A DNA stretch of 64,000 nucleotides. Source: Rotaria macrura (lineage: Eukaryota; Rotifera; Eurotatoria; Philodinida; Philodinidae). The position numbers were made by a program, and so were the translations under genes. The stretch lies in NCBI GenBank assembly GCA_900239685.1, contig OENT01000407.1:57583-121582 (forward strand), given 5' to 3'. The notes beneath the pieces are model-generated. The model had not been told where the DNA came from. It searched no databases and saw nothing but the letters and a program-made list of their open reading frames with translations. The stretch's first letter is position 1. Every line of letters starts with the position of its first letter. Below, piece after piece: positions 27,361 to 40,482 of the stretch.

Positions 27361-27599
27361 AATGAAAGATGTAAGGGAAGTTAGCGACCGATTCGAGTTT
27401 TTCCTGAATCGATTCATCCCATCAATCGTGCCACTTCTTGGGCGTAGTGTGCCAGATAGAACTCGATCAGCTCTATCTANTAGATAGAGCTGATCGAGTT
27501 CTATCTGGCACACTACGCCCAAGAAGTGGCACGATTGATGGGATGAATCGATTCAGGAAAAACTCGAATCGGTCGCTAACTTCCCTTACATAATGAAAG
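27361..27599. mobile_element. Perfect hairpin insertion with 8-bp direct repeats
   Basis: 27369-27591 is a perfect inverted repeat: two 111-bp arms meeting at a single N (27480). Immediately outside both ends is the same 8-mer, AATGAAAG (27361-27368 and 27592-27599), which looks like a target-site duplication. It is therefore more likely a non-autonomous DNA transposon than a pure assembly fold-back. The N at the exact hairpin tip may be a place where sequencing or assembly failed. An 8-bp duplication fits the hAT superfamily among others. It lies about 170 bp upstream of the IAP start codon. Confidence 0.65.
27480..27480. other. Ambiguous base (N) at palindrome centre
   Basis: One of two N positions in the window. 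It sits exactly on the dyad axis, so the sequence of the hairpin loop is unknown. Confidence 0.95.
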
Positions 27600-27772
27600 C
27601 TAGTTTTCAACATGTATGAAAAGAAAGAGTAATCAATGATATAGAAGTAAAGATAAGGGGAAAAAACCAGAGCATACGTGTATCATACAGAATATAAGCA
27701 TACTATTACGATACATTTTATACAACATATACGAACGCACTTCCTTGAAGGTATCGAAATTTTTTAGAAACT

Positions 27773-29863
27773 ATGACAACTACAATTGGACCTTCGACGA
27801 ATATGGTGAATGCGACATCACCACTGATTGCACCAGAATCTCGGAATTTGAATTTTCTTCAATCTGAATTACGACGATTGGCAACGTTTGGATCACGGGG
27901 ATACAAAAACAATTCAAGGTTTTTAAACAGTTCTCTTGCAAAGTTTGGTTTGTACTATACTGGAGCTGGAGACACAATCAAATGTGCCAAATGTAATTTT
28001 GTCTTCAATCTCTCCGAATCCAAATCAAATATCGATCCATTTGAAGAACACAAGCGGCAAAATCCCAACTGTCAATTCGTCTTGGATCATAAAAAATATT
28101 TATCTGATAATGGTTTGCTTTTAGTTTTTGCTATTCATTAAAATTGCATATTATCCTTGTGTGCTATTAGATCTACCGGAATCAATAATAATAAAAAGTA
28201 ACATACAGACGAGCATCGTCGATTCAAACATCAGTAACGGTCGAACGAATCTTGAGCGAAATTCAAATCCGTCAAAATTATTTATAAACTCATTATCAAA
28301 TGAAACCGTCGTCAAGCTAAGGACAAATTCATTCTCAAATTGGCCATTAGTTTCGCCTAATGCAAAAATTATGATCTCAGCAGGATGGACCTACACAAGT
28401 ATTGCAGATCGTGTTATATGCGTTCATTGTAATGTTATCTTCCATAATTGGACAGCATCTGATCGACCTTATGAAATTCACCGATTGAAGTCTCCTCTAT
28501 GTCCATTCGTTTTGTTTACGGAGAAAAATTCGAATGGTTCTTCTGAGTCAAGTATAAAAATTACCACGGAGCCTAGCACACATGTTACAGTTGAAACAGT
28601 GAATTCAAAATATGCATCAGCCTACGCACGCTCTGAAACTTTTCAGAATTGGCCTGATACCGAAAAAAATCCTTTACCATCTATTCAGCTATTTGTTGAT
28701 GCAGGATTCTTCTATACCGGTTGGATATATTTTTTAAATATATATTAGTATTTGTATTCTTTTTCCTTACTCAGGCGAAAAAACTATAGTAAGATGTTTT
28801 TATTGTAATGGTGCTTTACGGAATTGGCAGAGTGGTGATCAGCCCAAGATTGAACATTGTCGGTGGTATCCCCAGTGTGCTTACATTCGGCAATATATTG
28901 GAGAGGATCTTTATCAAGCTATACAACGAAAAAACCGAGAATTGAAAAGTGAATAAATAATTTTAAAAAAGTAATAAGAAGACATGTTCTTTCATTTTAT
29001 TATTCCAAATTATAGGTCAACAAAACTATCAAACAAGTATGAACGATGAAGTGATAGAAAGTGCTCCATGGACAAACGATGAAATCGATAGGATGGTGAA
29101 GGCTCGTCTTGATTTACCTATCGTCAAAAACCTTCGAGAAGCAGGCTTCTCCGTCGCAATTATTCGGTATTTTATTTAGTAAAATGATTCTTTGAATATT
29201 CACGGGTTATATTTTTATTTTCTACAGAAAGGCGTTTGAAATTCAATTGAAATTTAAAAGTCAGTTGACGAGAAAATATATACGTTTAACAGCTTTGACA
29301 TATTATTGTTGTGTTTATTATTGTTTTGCAGAAGATGATTTCAAGACTGATAATGATCTTCGAATGGCATGTCTTATACTTGATCAACAGGTAGCATCAA
29401 TTAATGGGAATGAAAATAATTTGCTTGTTCCTCAAGATTGGATGAAAACGTATATGGGAGATCAAGAGAAAGGTTTGCAACAATTGGAATCTCCACAATC
29501 AGAGAATGTGCGCCTCCCACAAACTCAAAGTGTGTAAATAGTTTGCCATCTTTATTGTTTTTTATTAACTTATTATTATTCAAGGTATCAAATCTCCAAA
29601 GGAATTGGTGGCAGCTACAGTGCCATCCATAACAAAGCAACAAACAGGTACTTTATAAAAACAAGGAACTTGTGATATCTATCTATTTCTTTCATATTTT
29701 AGAGGAAGAGGAGACCCTGTGTGTACTTTGTTGGGCTACAGAACGTCAAGTGGCTTGTTTACCATGTGGGCATCTATCAAGCTGCGTTTCATGTGGTCAT
29801 AGTTTAAGGACCTGTCCAGTCTGTCGAAGTCCTGTCAAAGCTTTTGTCCGAATATACGTGTAA
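27773..29863 (+). CDS. Inhibitor of apoptosis protein, three BIRs and a RING
   Basis: Eight-exon model: 27773-28112, 28171-28719, 28775-28948, 29016-29166, 29228-29259, 29332-29529, 29585-29647 and 29703-29863; 555 residues, all phases closing. BIR1 is at about 32-104 with zinc ligands C71, C74, H93, C100; BIR2 at about 161-229 with C197, C200, H217, C224; BIR3 at about 264-333 with C304, C307, H324, C331. A helical region (about 365-440) resembling the UBA domain of XIAP/cIAP follows, and the C-terminal RING (about 506-555, LCVLC...CLPCGH...CPVCR) ends in the usual hydrophobic tail. IAPs bind caspases or pro-death adaptors through BIR grooves and ubiquitinate targets through the RING, in the cytosol. 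The architecture matches XIAP, or cIAP without CARD. Some splice sites in the linker are my choice among near alternatives. Confidence 0.93.
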
Positions 29864-30480
29864 ACGGAGAAACAATTAGTTTGCATTGATTGAGCATTTT
29901 TTTATTAATGAGTTTCGGACATAGACATAGCGATTAAGGATTGCTATCACGTGTCAATTTTTTGTATACAGTGATCAAAAATATTTTAGGCGAAATTTAG
30001 TCTTCGGTATTTCAGAAACTGAAAATCTTTCTTTCACCGTGAAAGTCAGTTAACGATCATTCAAGAAAAGCACTAATTTAAAGTTTAACGAATAAATTAC
30101 AAATAAAAATTCTATTATTCTATGATACATAGAAAAGCAACAATTTTGGAGTAGGCTACCAAGAAGAGGAATAAAACTTCTTGTAATAATAGCTTTGTTC
30201 AGTCACAAAATGTTGAAATTAAACCTTACCTTTCGTAAAAAAGGAGCGTTGCTACTTAATACAGACACGTAGAGAACTACTCAATGTTTAATCGAATCTA
30301 ACACAAATGAGAAAAGCATTCGACCAGATGATGAAAATATTCGAATAAATACGTTTTCAATGGTTCAGGTATATTAGAGAATATGCGAATGAAATTTAGA
30401 TTTGGAAAAGATAGGGCTATTAAATTCATCAAAGCATTGTTCGATGATGTGTTAGAGTATCCACAGAGAACATTAACATG
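29864..30480. other. Intergenic downstream of IAP gene
   Basis: 3' flank of the IAP gene. No further exon was found. The short open frame reaching into the next element is not credible. Confidence 0.4.
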
Positions 30481-31786
30481 CCCAGGTCGAATATTCCCAA
30501 CAGGACTCGATAAGATCCTTGAAAAATTTGACGCTTTCCAACTGTCGGCAGCCAGTCGGATCCGACGGTTGAAAACCGTTAGTATCCATTAATTTCCGAC
30601 GATTTTCACCGTCGCATTTCGTTGGATATTGACAAAAGGATCTGATGATGTCCGATCGTAGGATCCGACGAAATCTGATGCTATGAGAGTATCTGTAGAT
30701 ATTTACTTTATTTCATCAATGAATTTGAGCTGCACACTATTTTCTTGTACTTAAACTTTTATATGATATTATAAATTTTCATACTTTTAATTGAATTAAT
30801 TTTTTCGACTTAACTATATATGTATATTTTGTTTTTATATTATATATTTTTTTATATATATTGAAAATTTTAAGTTTTTCGCAACTTATAGTTTTTATAT
30901 TGATTGTGTTTTATTTTATTTGACTCGATCTTCTTCAACTTACTTACAGCTCCTCACCCATACACAGCACAATGGTATGTGCAAATTCAATCAACCAGGA
31001 TATAGACGTTATTAAAAAGAAATTCTGTTCGTTTTCTTTTTCATTCTGTTGTGTTTCAGATTTTAGTATTGCGCAATATCCATAAGAAGTGAGTCTAAAC
31101 CATTTATTTATATGTTTTATTTTTTCATAGTTTAAGTTTTACTTTAATTCGTTTTTTTTATTCTATTTAATTCATTTCCGATATTTAATTTTAATTTTCT
31201 TAATTTTTAGTTTAATTCTATTTTGTTTCAGATTGTGTTATGGGATGAAGTCCATAAATAGTGAGACGAAACTATTTATTTTATATTCTTCTTATTTTAG
31301 TTTCTTACATTTTCTTAATTTTTTTCTGTTTTGCATTTGTTTCACTTTTGTTAATTTATTTTAATTTTATTGTTATCGAGTCTTTTAAATTCTATTTTAT
31401 TGATTTCGATAATTTTATTTTTATTTTTTGTGTTTAATTAAAGTTCTATTTAATAAAACTTACCGTGAAGTATAATGAACTACTTTAATTTTGAAGCTAA
31501 TTACTGGCGAGGAAGGAACTGTGTGTCCGGGGGGAGAGGGGGGGGGGGTTCAATGAATATCTAGTATTCAGCTATATATTCGATAGTTTTGCATGGAATT
31601 CCAGAGTATCCGAAGTTTTCCAACTACCGGACCGACTGCCGGAAATCATCGAATCCATTCTCCGACAACTTCCTATCGGAATCCAATACCAAAGAATCCC
31701 ACAATTTCCGATAAGATCCTATCGGATATTATTGGATTATTTGGGGGTCCATAGTAGGATCTCAGTCTCGGAATGCTCGACCTGGG
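30481..31786. mobile_element. Inverted-repeat element with CCCAGGTCGA ends
   Basis: The outer ends match as inverted repeats: CCCAGGTCGAATATTCC at 30481 and its counterpart GGAATGCTCGACCTGGG ending at 31786. Inside each end is a GC-richer zone full of TCCGAC/TCGGA motifs. The core (about 30720-31490) is extremely AT-rich and carries two imperfect direct repeats (about 31058-31150 and 31229-31320) around TTTCAGATT and CCATAA...AGTGAG. An 11-base poly-G tract lies at 31538-31548. No coding capacity. Likely a non-autonomous DNA transposon. Confidence 0.5.
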
Positions 31787-34700
31787 TATCTAAAGCTTCT
31801 CTAATCATCTACTTAGCCGGAAGATATCTGCCTAGAGATGCTTCATTTGAGAGATTATTTCTATCGATTAAGTAATTTATCAATGTAAAGTACTATTGAG
31901 AAGAACATTTTAAAAAGATTCATGAAATGAGTACTTGCGTCAGTATTTAAAGATTGGTCAACTTTTATTAAACGTCAAATGAACAAGAATAATGTACGAA
32001 TAATTCTTTATCAATACACGCCATCGGCAAGTCAACTTTTCATTAAATTTTATCCCAATTAAATTTAAACTTTCGGCGAAAAGAATCAGTACCTTTATAA
32101 TTTTCAACTTTTAAACTCGTGAAAGAAAAAGTCACATCAACTGATAGTTACTCTATGAATCATTCAATATTTCTAATATAATCTATACTATGCCGGTTTA
32201 ATACTGACCAACAATGAAGAATATTTCATATGAAAAGTTCTGCAGCATTCGAATCAATCGCGTCAAATGTTGAGTAAAGACTTTTTGTCATTGAAGAGAA
32301 ATGAAGACAATTTTCACGGCATACTTCATAGAAAAAAACTACTTTCTTACGAATTTTAGTTTTCTTTATTGCAAACATATCCTAATTTATTTTAATCGAG
32401 AACAGATTTTTATTCTTTTTATAAATAATCAAAATATAAGTCAAAATTTGAGTTATTTCAGATCTATGTAACTATTTCATGGAAGAGAAAAAAAATAAGA
32501 AATGAAACGTCATCTGATGACATATGAAGTTGTAATTATTGATGCTCTCTTCAATCAATTGATAGATATCAGACTACGAAAATGGAATGTCTCATATTCA
32601 GAGAAATATTCTTCGACATAATAACACTCAAACGAAGATGTAGAAATGGTATTGCTTGAAATATGTCTGTTCTTTGGCTTGTTCCCTTGATATACCATCA
32701 CTCATAACAAGATAAAGAAAGTATCTTACATTTGCTGTTTTCTTTGAATATGCAGAATCAAACATAGTTTGCATCATTCACTGGAGAAATCCACAACAAT
32801 CAGTCTTGCAAGACGTTATCAATGGAGTGAAAATTTTCATGAATCCTAAATTTCAATGAAGCTAAAAGAAAATTGAGTCATACATTCTCTTTCTTTGCAA
32901 TACTAATGCAATCGTTTCGAGAGAAATTGTATTTGAATCGTACAGAAGAGTTTAAATTTACAAGCGATTAATAACATAAAAGATCGATCCAAAAATTTTT
33001 AATAAAATCGATCACGCTGTGATAAAAGTGAAACGTATTAGTAGGACTTAGAAAAGAAAATTTACCAATATTAGATAACTTCTGTAAGCTTTATTTTGAA
33101 TACTCTTGCTATACTTATCATCTGTATGAAGCATGAATAACAATATCACGTTTAACATTCAGTGTTTTGAATATTGATGTGTATACTTATATTGGTATAT
33201 GTGACGTGATTACTTTGTTTTTCATCATGAAAATGTGGAAACATTGTTCATGCTATCGACGACAAGAATATCTCAAAGAACATTTTAAGTTGATTATGAC
33301 TTATGTAAAGCCATTGGGATTCTACTATGAGATTATTGTTCTAAATCTAAAAAATGTCCACATTCAAATCTAGCATCTTGTTTGCTGTTCGTTCAATATC
33401 ATGAGTAACAATGAGGAAAATATCATTCATGATGATCAAGAAAAAATCTAATAAATCGTTTAATTTATTTTTCTGAATTTTTATTTCATATATCATTCAA
33501 CTATTTGTTCGGGTTCATTCATACAGTCTCACTTAGATTATTGTATTCAAAGTTTATTGAATATCATATTTCTTAATGTCAAAGTAGAAGATTTCATTTG
33601 TAGAATTAATTCGATGTAGATTGATGTAAACAAATCAATAGTAGATTATAGATGGATAATTCTTGCTGTTTAAACCTTTTTTATTGACAATGACAAATTT
33701 TTTGTCATCATTTGATGCACAATCCTCTCGAGTAAACACATATAAGGTATTCTAGTTTATCGAACACGATGTTTACAATTATGATGTGAATCTTTCATAA
33801 TTTCGTGTATGATTAGATTGCCGACTAAGATCTTGATTCATTTCAAAATTTCAATTGTGATTCGTCTATCTATCAAATGATCATGTTGAATATTATGCAC
33901 CGAATCAAATCATATGCAACACTTGAAATGTAAGAAAATCAAAATGAAAGACTCTGAGTTGTTTGTTGAATTTCGATGAAACTGAAAAGAGCAAGTGTTT
34001 AAATTTAATCATCATATAAGACAAGAAAACTGAATACGTTTTGGAGATACTTTATAATTTATTCAATTGTCTTTTCATATTTTCTTCACATTCCTAGGAA
34101 TTATAAAACAGAGTCAAGTATACACCATTCAAAATCTTTTTACACGTATATAAAATGAAGATTTTCATGATGCATCAGGGGAAAGCTTGACACAATTGAT
34201 TGAGATGATTGTAGTTCTGATCAAGCTCGTTTCATCAATAGATCAGTACAATGAAACGTTCCATATTGAATGTTCTCGTGTTTTCGAAATGATTCGCTTG
34301 TGTGAATTAAACTAAAGATTTTCTATGATGAAAAGAAACAAGAAAATTCGAAAGGATTTTTATTTCGTCGTTTATCAGCTAACACCATAGTATTCATAAC
34401 CACGTGCCTTAATAGTTCATTATATCTAATCAAGGGCATGTGATGAATACATTCATGTTGCCTTTTTTTTATGTTGATTTGATGTAGAAATGTGAACAAG
34501 AAAACTTACTTGAGAATACATTATTCGACTACTGGCCAGATCTTGTTGTTCTTAGTCCATGCAACTAAAAAGTGCCACTATGTTCGTCTATAGTAGCACA
34601 CGTCAAGCTGATTTGTGACGACGACATCGAACAAAATCGAGTTTGTTACATATGGTACGACGTCTTTTTTCCTCTCTCCGGATATCAATAATTTTTCTTC

Positions 34701-37163
34701 TTTTTTTTCAATCAATCGACCAAAATAAGATTATCGATCGTTGTCGTCTGCTCGCGAGTGACTTCTCCTTTTTTTGTCTATTCTATTTTTTTTCCTTAAA
34801 GCAAAGATGAACTCAACACACTTCATTTACTTCACTTACACGATAAACTCCGCAGCGTCATCGTATATATATACTACCGCCGATCCAATCCATATTTATT
34901 CATGTACGTATATTTCAAGAGAGAAAAAAAAAAGATAGACTACAATTTAGCGGAAGAGATTTTTTTTAAGAGTAGCAACAAGAAAAAAAAGGCGATCGTA
35001 TGCGTTCGCTTTTCTCTTTTACTTAATTGACAAAATGTACAAACATAACGAACACGCACATATATGCGCAACTAACGATGCTAAGCTTCTTAATCACGAA
35101 TGTACACACATACGTATCGACTCTGCTAGTCATTAGAATCCAAAATCAATAAGGAGGTACTATATGTAATCGAAGAATATTCTCATTATATGTTCAGGAA
35201 ACGCCTTTTTTATTTTCAAAATAAACAATTTAATGACTGATTAGAACAAGAGAAATCCACTATGATCAAATAATATCTCGAATAAGCTTCATTGAAATGT
35301 ATTACTAATAGTGGAGAAAAGTTAAATAGAAAGTGTAGGGTTTTTTTTTTCAACTAATGATTCCACTTATTGAGTAAATGAATAGCATAGTTCCATTTTA
35401 CAAGACGTAGCATAGTTGAAAAAAATTTTCTCAACCAATCAAATTATTATCGTAGAAGAAAATATTTGATTGATTTAAACTTGAATTTCAAATACTAGAT
35501 TTGTTGTGGGAAATCGACTTTCTTATCTCATGTATTCATATTTACTCGTGAATAATCGTTTACATAAAATTTAAAGATTACTAGTCGAATAGTAGCTCGT
35601 ATGATACATCCTGTCTTCAATTTATATCGATGATTGAACATCGCTAGAGGAAATGGACAATTAAATTTGTTCTAGTCGAATAATACATTACTGTATTAGA
35701 ATAAATTTACTACTTATTAACATTTATCGAAATCGGCTGTGATATGAACTACACTTTCGATTTCCGATGCGTTAAGAAAATCATCGATAGTTATTGTAAC
35801 ATTTACGGATAGATAAATAACAATTACAAAAATAACAATCATAATACTTCCATGTATACTATTTCAACATAACCAAATTCGTAAAACAGTTTTCTGAAAA
35901 TGATTATTTTTACTGAGGTATATCACAATAAATAGATGTGTTAATAGAAAAACACTATATTACAACAAATGAATTTTGTAACCGACATTCGTAAACTATA
36001 TATATATCTCCAATGTGTGGAATATTATAGATTTAGAATTTTGATAAAAAACTTATTAAACAAGTGTCAACTTTTGGGTCATTGTTTTCAGTTTTCAATA
36101 GTATGTAAATGTAATTATTCATAATTACTTGCTTGATTTCAATATGTATACATTGATTACTGTAAATTATTTATTGATATTATATCCAAGATTATTCTTG
36201 TCGTGTGTTACACGTTTCCAATGTTTCTATTAGAAAAAATGACTGTAAAAATTGATACCTAAAATGTCAATGATGTATCATGATTCATGATTAGTTAGAA
36301 AAAGTAGTATTGATACAATAGAAGATTCTCGGCTTCTATGAACATAAATAACATTGCAATTAAATGAAACGTTTTCTTATTCATAATCATGATTAGAAAT
36401 TTGACTGTTTCATCGATATAAATTATGATGTTTATAATGTAGAACTGTTCATTTGAATTTAGTTATCGATTAACGAAAAGAACTCAACAAAATAAAAGCT
36501 GAACTTAACATCATATTTACTATAAATTTGTAAAGTTTAGTATTCAAAGTAGGAAGTCAAACTATAGCAGAGCTTTCGATCATTATGTATGCTAAGAGAA
36601 AAATCATGCACAAGAAACTTCATTTTTCCTGAAGCTAAATGTATTACAGAACGGTCACAAATCAAAACATGAAGTTCGCACTATTTTGAATAATACTGAG
36701 TTTAAATCCTGCAACAATTTTCATATTGAAAAACGAATTATAAGGAATTAACTTTCATCATCAGGCAACTTATTTTTATTGTTCGTTAATAATGCATGAA
36801 CATTGAATTTAATTAGATTCATTATAAATAAGACACATAACTACACGACATCATACAAAGGAAATAAAATAAAAACGACACTCGAGAATTTATCTGAAGT
36901 GAACAATCACCATGGACTGTATTCGAGCAATATCTTCAGTGTAACATTCATGATAAAAATTCAATATTCAAAACTGCTAATACAAATTCAAATCAAGCAC
37001 TAAATTTATCAAGAAAAAGCAAAATATTTCGTGTAAACAGAAGGAATGCAACGAATGACACAAGATTTATTTCTATTTGCTTTTAAATTAAAGATTGACG
37101 AAATCAACAGATATGTGTTTCAAAAAGAAGATTGACTTCAGTACAATAAACCACTAGTTCAAC
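31787..37163. other. Gene desert
   Basis: About 5.4 kb with no supported coding region, RNA gene or long repeat. The stretch 34550-35150 is less AT-biased, with pyrimidine runs and a TATATATATA tract near 34865. It could be a promoter or 5' UTR of an unseen gene, but I could not find linked coding sequence. Confidence 0.4.
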
Positions 37164-37913
37164 TAGGGATGCACCGATTCCTACACTATGCTTTTAAAAC
37201 TGACATTCTTTAGTCATAAAGACTTGTGCTATACACAAATTTTGGACATTGATTTTGACCAGTTTTTCGTCCTCTATCTGAATTAGCCCTCAAAATTCAT
37301 CCAATGTAAAATAAACCTTTCGGAATCGGCGTGGAATTGGTCAAAAAGTGAAAATTTAGAGATTTTTTCGACCGATTCCAGCTGAATTACGGATTTATCT
37401 TTCGCATTAGAATATTTCTGGGCATAGATTTGAAAAGAGCATTCAAAACTGAGCAGAAATTATGTAAAAAATCTATCAGAATCTCATAACTCCAACTTTC
37501 TTCCGTATATAGAATGTTTCTAAGAAATTCTAGGAATCGGTTGGAATCGGCTTTTCTCTGGTTGCAAAAGTATTTGCTCAGTCTTCACCCCTGACATACT
37601 CTGATAGATTTTTCACATCATTTCTGCTCAGTTTTGAACGCTCTTTTCAGATCTATGCCCAGAAATATTCTAATACGAAAGATAAATCCGTAATTCAGTT
37701 GAAATCGGTCGAAAAAATCTCTAAATTTTCACGTTTTGACCGATTCCGAAAGGTTTATTTTACATTGGATGAATTTTGACGGCTAATTCAGACAGAGCAC
37801 GAAAAACTGGTCGAAACCAATGTCCGAAATTCGTGTATAGCACAAGTCTTTATGACTAAAGAATGCCAGTTTTAAAAGCATAGTGTAGGAATCGGTGCAT
37901 CCCTAAATTCAAC
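37156..37913. mobile_element. hAT-like non-autonomous fold-back transposon
   Basis: Element 37164-37905 (742 bp) has inverted arms of about 310 bp (37164-37481 and 37600-37905). The ends read TAGGGATGCACCGATTCC, a form typical of hAT-superfamily termini. The flanking 8-mers AGTTCAAC (37156-37163) and AATTCAAC (37906-37913) match at 7 of 8 positions, as expected for an ageing 8-bp target-site duplication. The arms differ by scattered substitutions and small indels, so the insertion is not recent. There is no transposase. Confidence 0.75.
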
Positions 37914-40389
37914 AGAAATTTATACAAATATTATAATTTTTATATCGGCTCAATATCGATATTCAAGATGACAATTACGAGAAGTTGCTTAAGTGTATAT
38001 TTAACTTGGCTTGCTTAATTTTCCTCGAACTTACTATGACTAACTTTCAAAGAATGATCATAATTGAGGCTTTGATAATATCTTATTCAATATGCTTGTT
38101 ATATTACTTAAGTAAATAACATAAAATCATAATTGTTCCATTTATTGATAAAATTAATGTCTCGAGATTGCTACGAAATGTTACGACGGAGTAATTCGAT
38201 GACCTATTTTTATCTTATTTCGATTATTTCAAAAGCATCTAAGGTAAGATATAATAGAAGTTAAAAATATGTTATGTTGAGCATCTTAGTGGTATTGGCT
38301 TTATGGTTACTTTGGTGAACTGTTAACGAATTACCTGTGTTGTCTAGATGACTATTAATTATCGATAGATGTGAAGTATTAATTTCTACAGCTTTAATAT
38401 TCTATATATGATATTTTTGTCGCAAAATTGTAATCAGTAAGCGGAGAACATTGTTTAAGCTAACTATAATCACAGATTCTACTTGACTCGAAGTACTGCT
38501 ATATAAAACAAGTCAACTAATTATGCAAGTGTATAGATTATCTTATAAATAGCTATAAATCATAATAAATATTGACATTAAAATACAATTTTTCTACAAT
38601 GAACATTGTCCGTATATAAATTACAATATTGGTCTTATTTTCCTTTCACGATTCGCTCCAACCACACATGTATAAATGATATAGGATTCCGTAATCGAAC
38701 AATAAATATTGTATTTGATAAAAGATACATATGCGACTATCTGATAACTTGTTCAAATGCCAAATCGTATTCTGGCAAGACAACGTTCATTTGATGAATG
38801 CTAAGATGCCATGGAAAATTCTAAAGGAGCTTCTATTTGAGGATTTTTACTCTATCTATAGTGAGGGTTTAGTAGTTAAACAAATGAAAAATTTGTTTTT
38901 TCTATTCAGTTCATAAGGAATATCGTTGTTAAATTTCGAACAATCTACTAATTAAGTTCTCGATGGCAGTCTCATAATGAAGAGGAAATTTCGTTTTTCG
39001 TTGTACACCTCCGGAAAGAATCTACTAAAACAATAAAAGTTTTTCTTATCAACTGATTTTAAGACGTAAATTTATTCGTGTAAAGTTTCAAATCGATATT
39101 GAATTTTCTGCAATAGCTTAACGATCACAATTTTTCATACTGGAAGTTGTACGCAGTAGAATTTTAACTTTCTATAAATAATACGAGGGAAAAACACTCA
39201 ACTATTGCACGTTCTTCTTCTAGGCACTAGTATTTGTCAAATGAATATTGTCTTGTTAGAAGAGTAACTGACACATGTTGTAGTTTTGGCTTCAGTTTGA
39301 TAATGTGTAAGCTTTTTGAAAGGCAAGAGCATGTCCATGTCTACTTTTTCATTGTGAACAATAAAATGTCAATGATATTGTTCTTTATGAAAATATTTGA
39401 TCGATGCCTAGGATAGACGAGAATTACTTTTCAAATTAACTACAACATTTTGCTTTGCTGACTTGAATAGTATATAAAATTATTCAGTCCGATTGATGAC
39501 TTGACATCAATTTAATATAAAAGAATCGCTTTAGCTAGATCGAGATCTTACGATTGTTTTCGAGAACCGTTCATTAAAAGTCTGTAGATTTAGATACGTG
39601 ATTAATATACTAATAATTGGTAGATTTTTACTGCATATTGCATAATGATTCATATGATTCAAAATATTCAATCAGAAAATAGATTCAAATTGAAATTTCA
39701 ATGCTACGTTTTTATTTTGATAACGTAATAATGAATAATTTAAAATAAATTTATCGAAATAGGATGACCTTTCATTTTTCTCTCGTTACTATTTCTATAA
39801 GGTTCAATTGTTGAATTTTGATATTCTCACACACTGTGCGGATTATACATGATGGTTGAAATACTTATACATCAACAGATTTTTATTTGAGAATTTTCAA
39901 ATTTAATCTATCCTCATCGTATTTTGATTATATTGAAAAGTGCAAACACACGTTAATCATCCCAAATAGATCCTATTCATAAGTCATGTTCTTTTAACAA
40001 CTGTGGTAAATATCAATCGCAAACCTTTTGTTTCTTTCTATTTTCATGTCTCTATTGGTAATGACTGACATTTTCTGTTATCAATGAAAGATTGTATTGA
40101 TCAAAGAAAAAATAAATTGAACTAAATTCATAGGCTTATTGAAATTTGATCTAAAAATTGCAATACTACTTCGTTGTATCATCTCATTTTTGCTTTTATC
40201 AATCAATAAATTCAGTTTTCAAACGATACGCATGATTTACAACACGAACAAAAAAAAAGACAAGAGTGAAGTCGTTACACTCGATGAATGTCAATAGTAA
40301 GACAAGAAAAAGAAGAATAAAAAAAGTCATTAAATGGCATAAAAAAAAATATATATATATAATCGAATATGAGGCAGACTAACTCATAC
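37914..40389. other. Intergenic upstream of carboxypeptidase array
   Basis: About 2.5 kb of AT-rich sequence with no supported exon. A short TA microsatellite lies at about 40348-40362, just ahead of the TATA box of the first array gene. Confidence 0.4.
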
Positions 40390-40397
40390 TATATAAG
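40390..40397 (+). promoter_or_regulatory. TATA box of carboxypeptidase copy 1
   Basis: TATATAAG lies 85 bp before the start codon at 40483, a normal distance for a core promoter with a 5' UTR of about 50-60 nt. Confidence 0.45.
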
Positions 40398-40482
40398 AAC
40401 GAAAAGATCAGTGTGTTGTAGCTGAATTACCAGCACATGTTAAAGTTGAACAACGATTGAGTAAAACGAACAATTCACAACT

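Noticed and set aside
27292..27522. Minus-strand open frame crossing the N
   Set aside because: It is a product of the palindrome, reads through an unknown base and has no recognisable domain.
34550..35170. Pyrimidine-rich, TATA-containing patch suggesting a promoter
   Set aside because: No coding sequence on either side could be linked to it.
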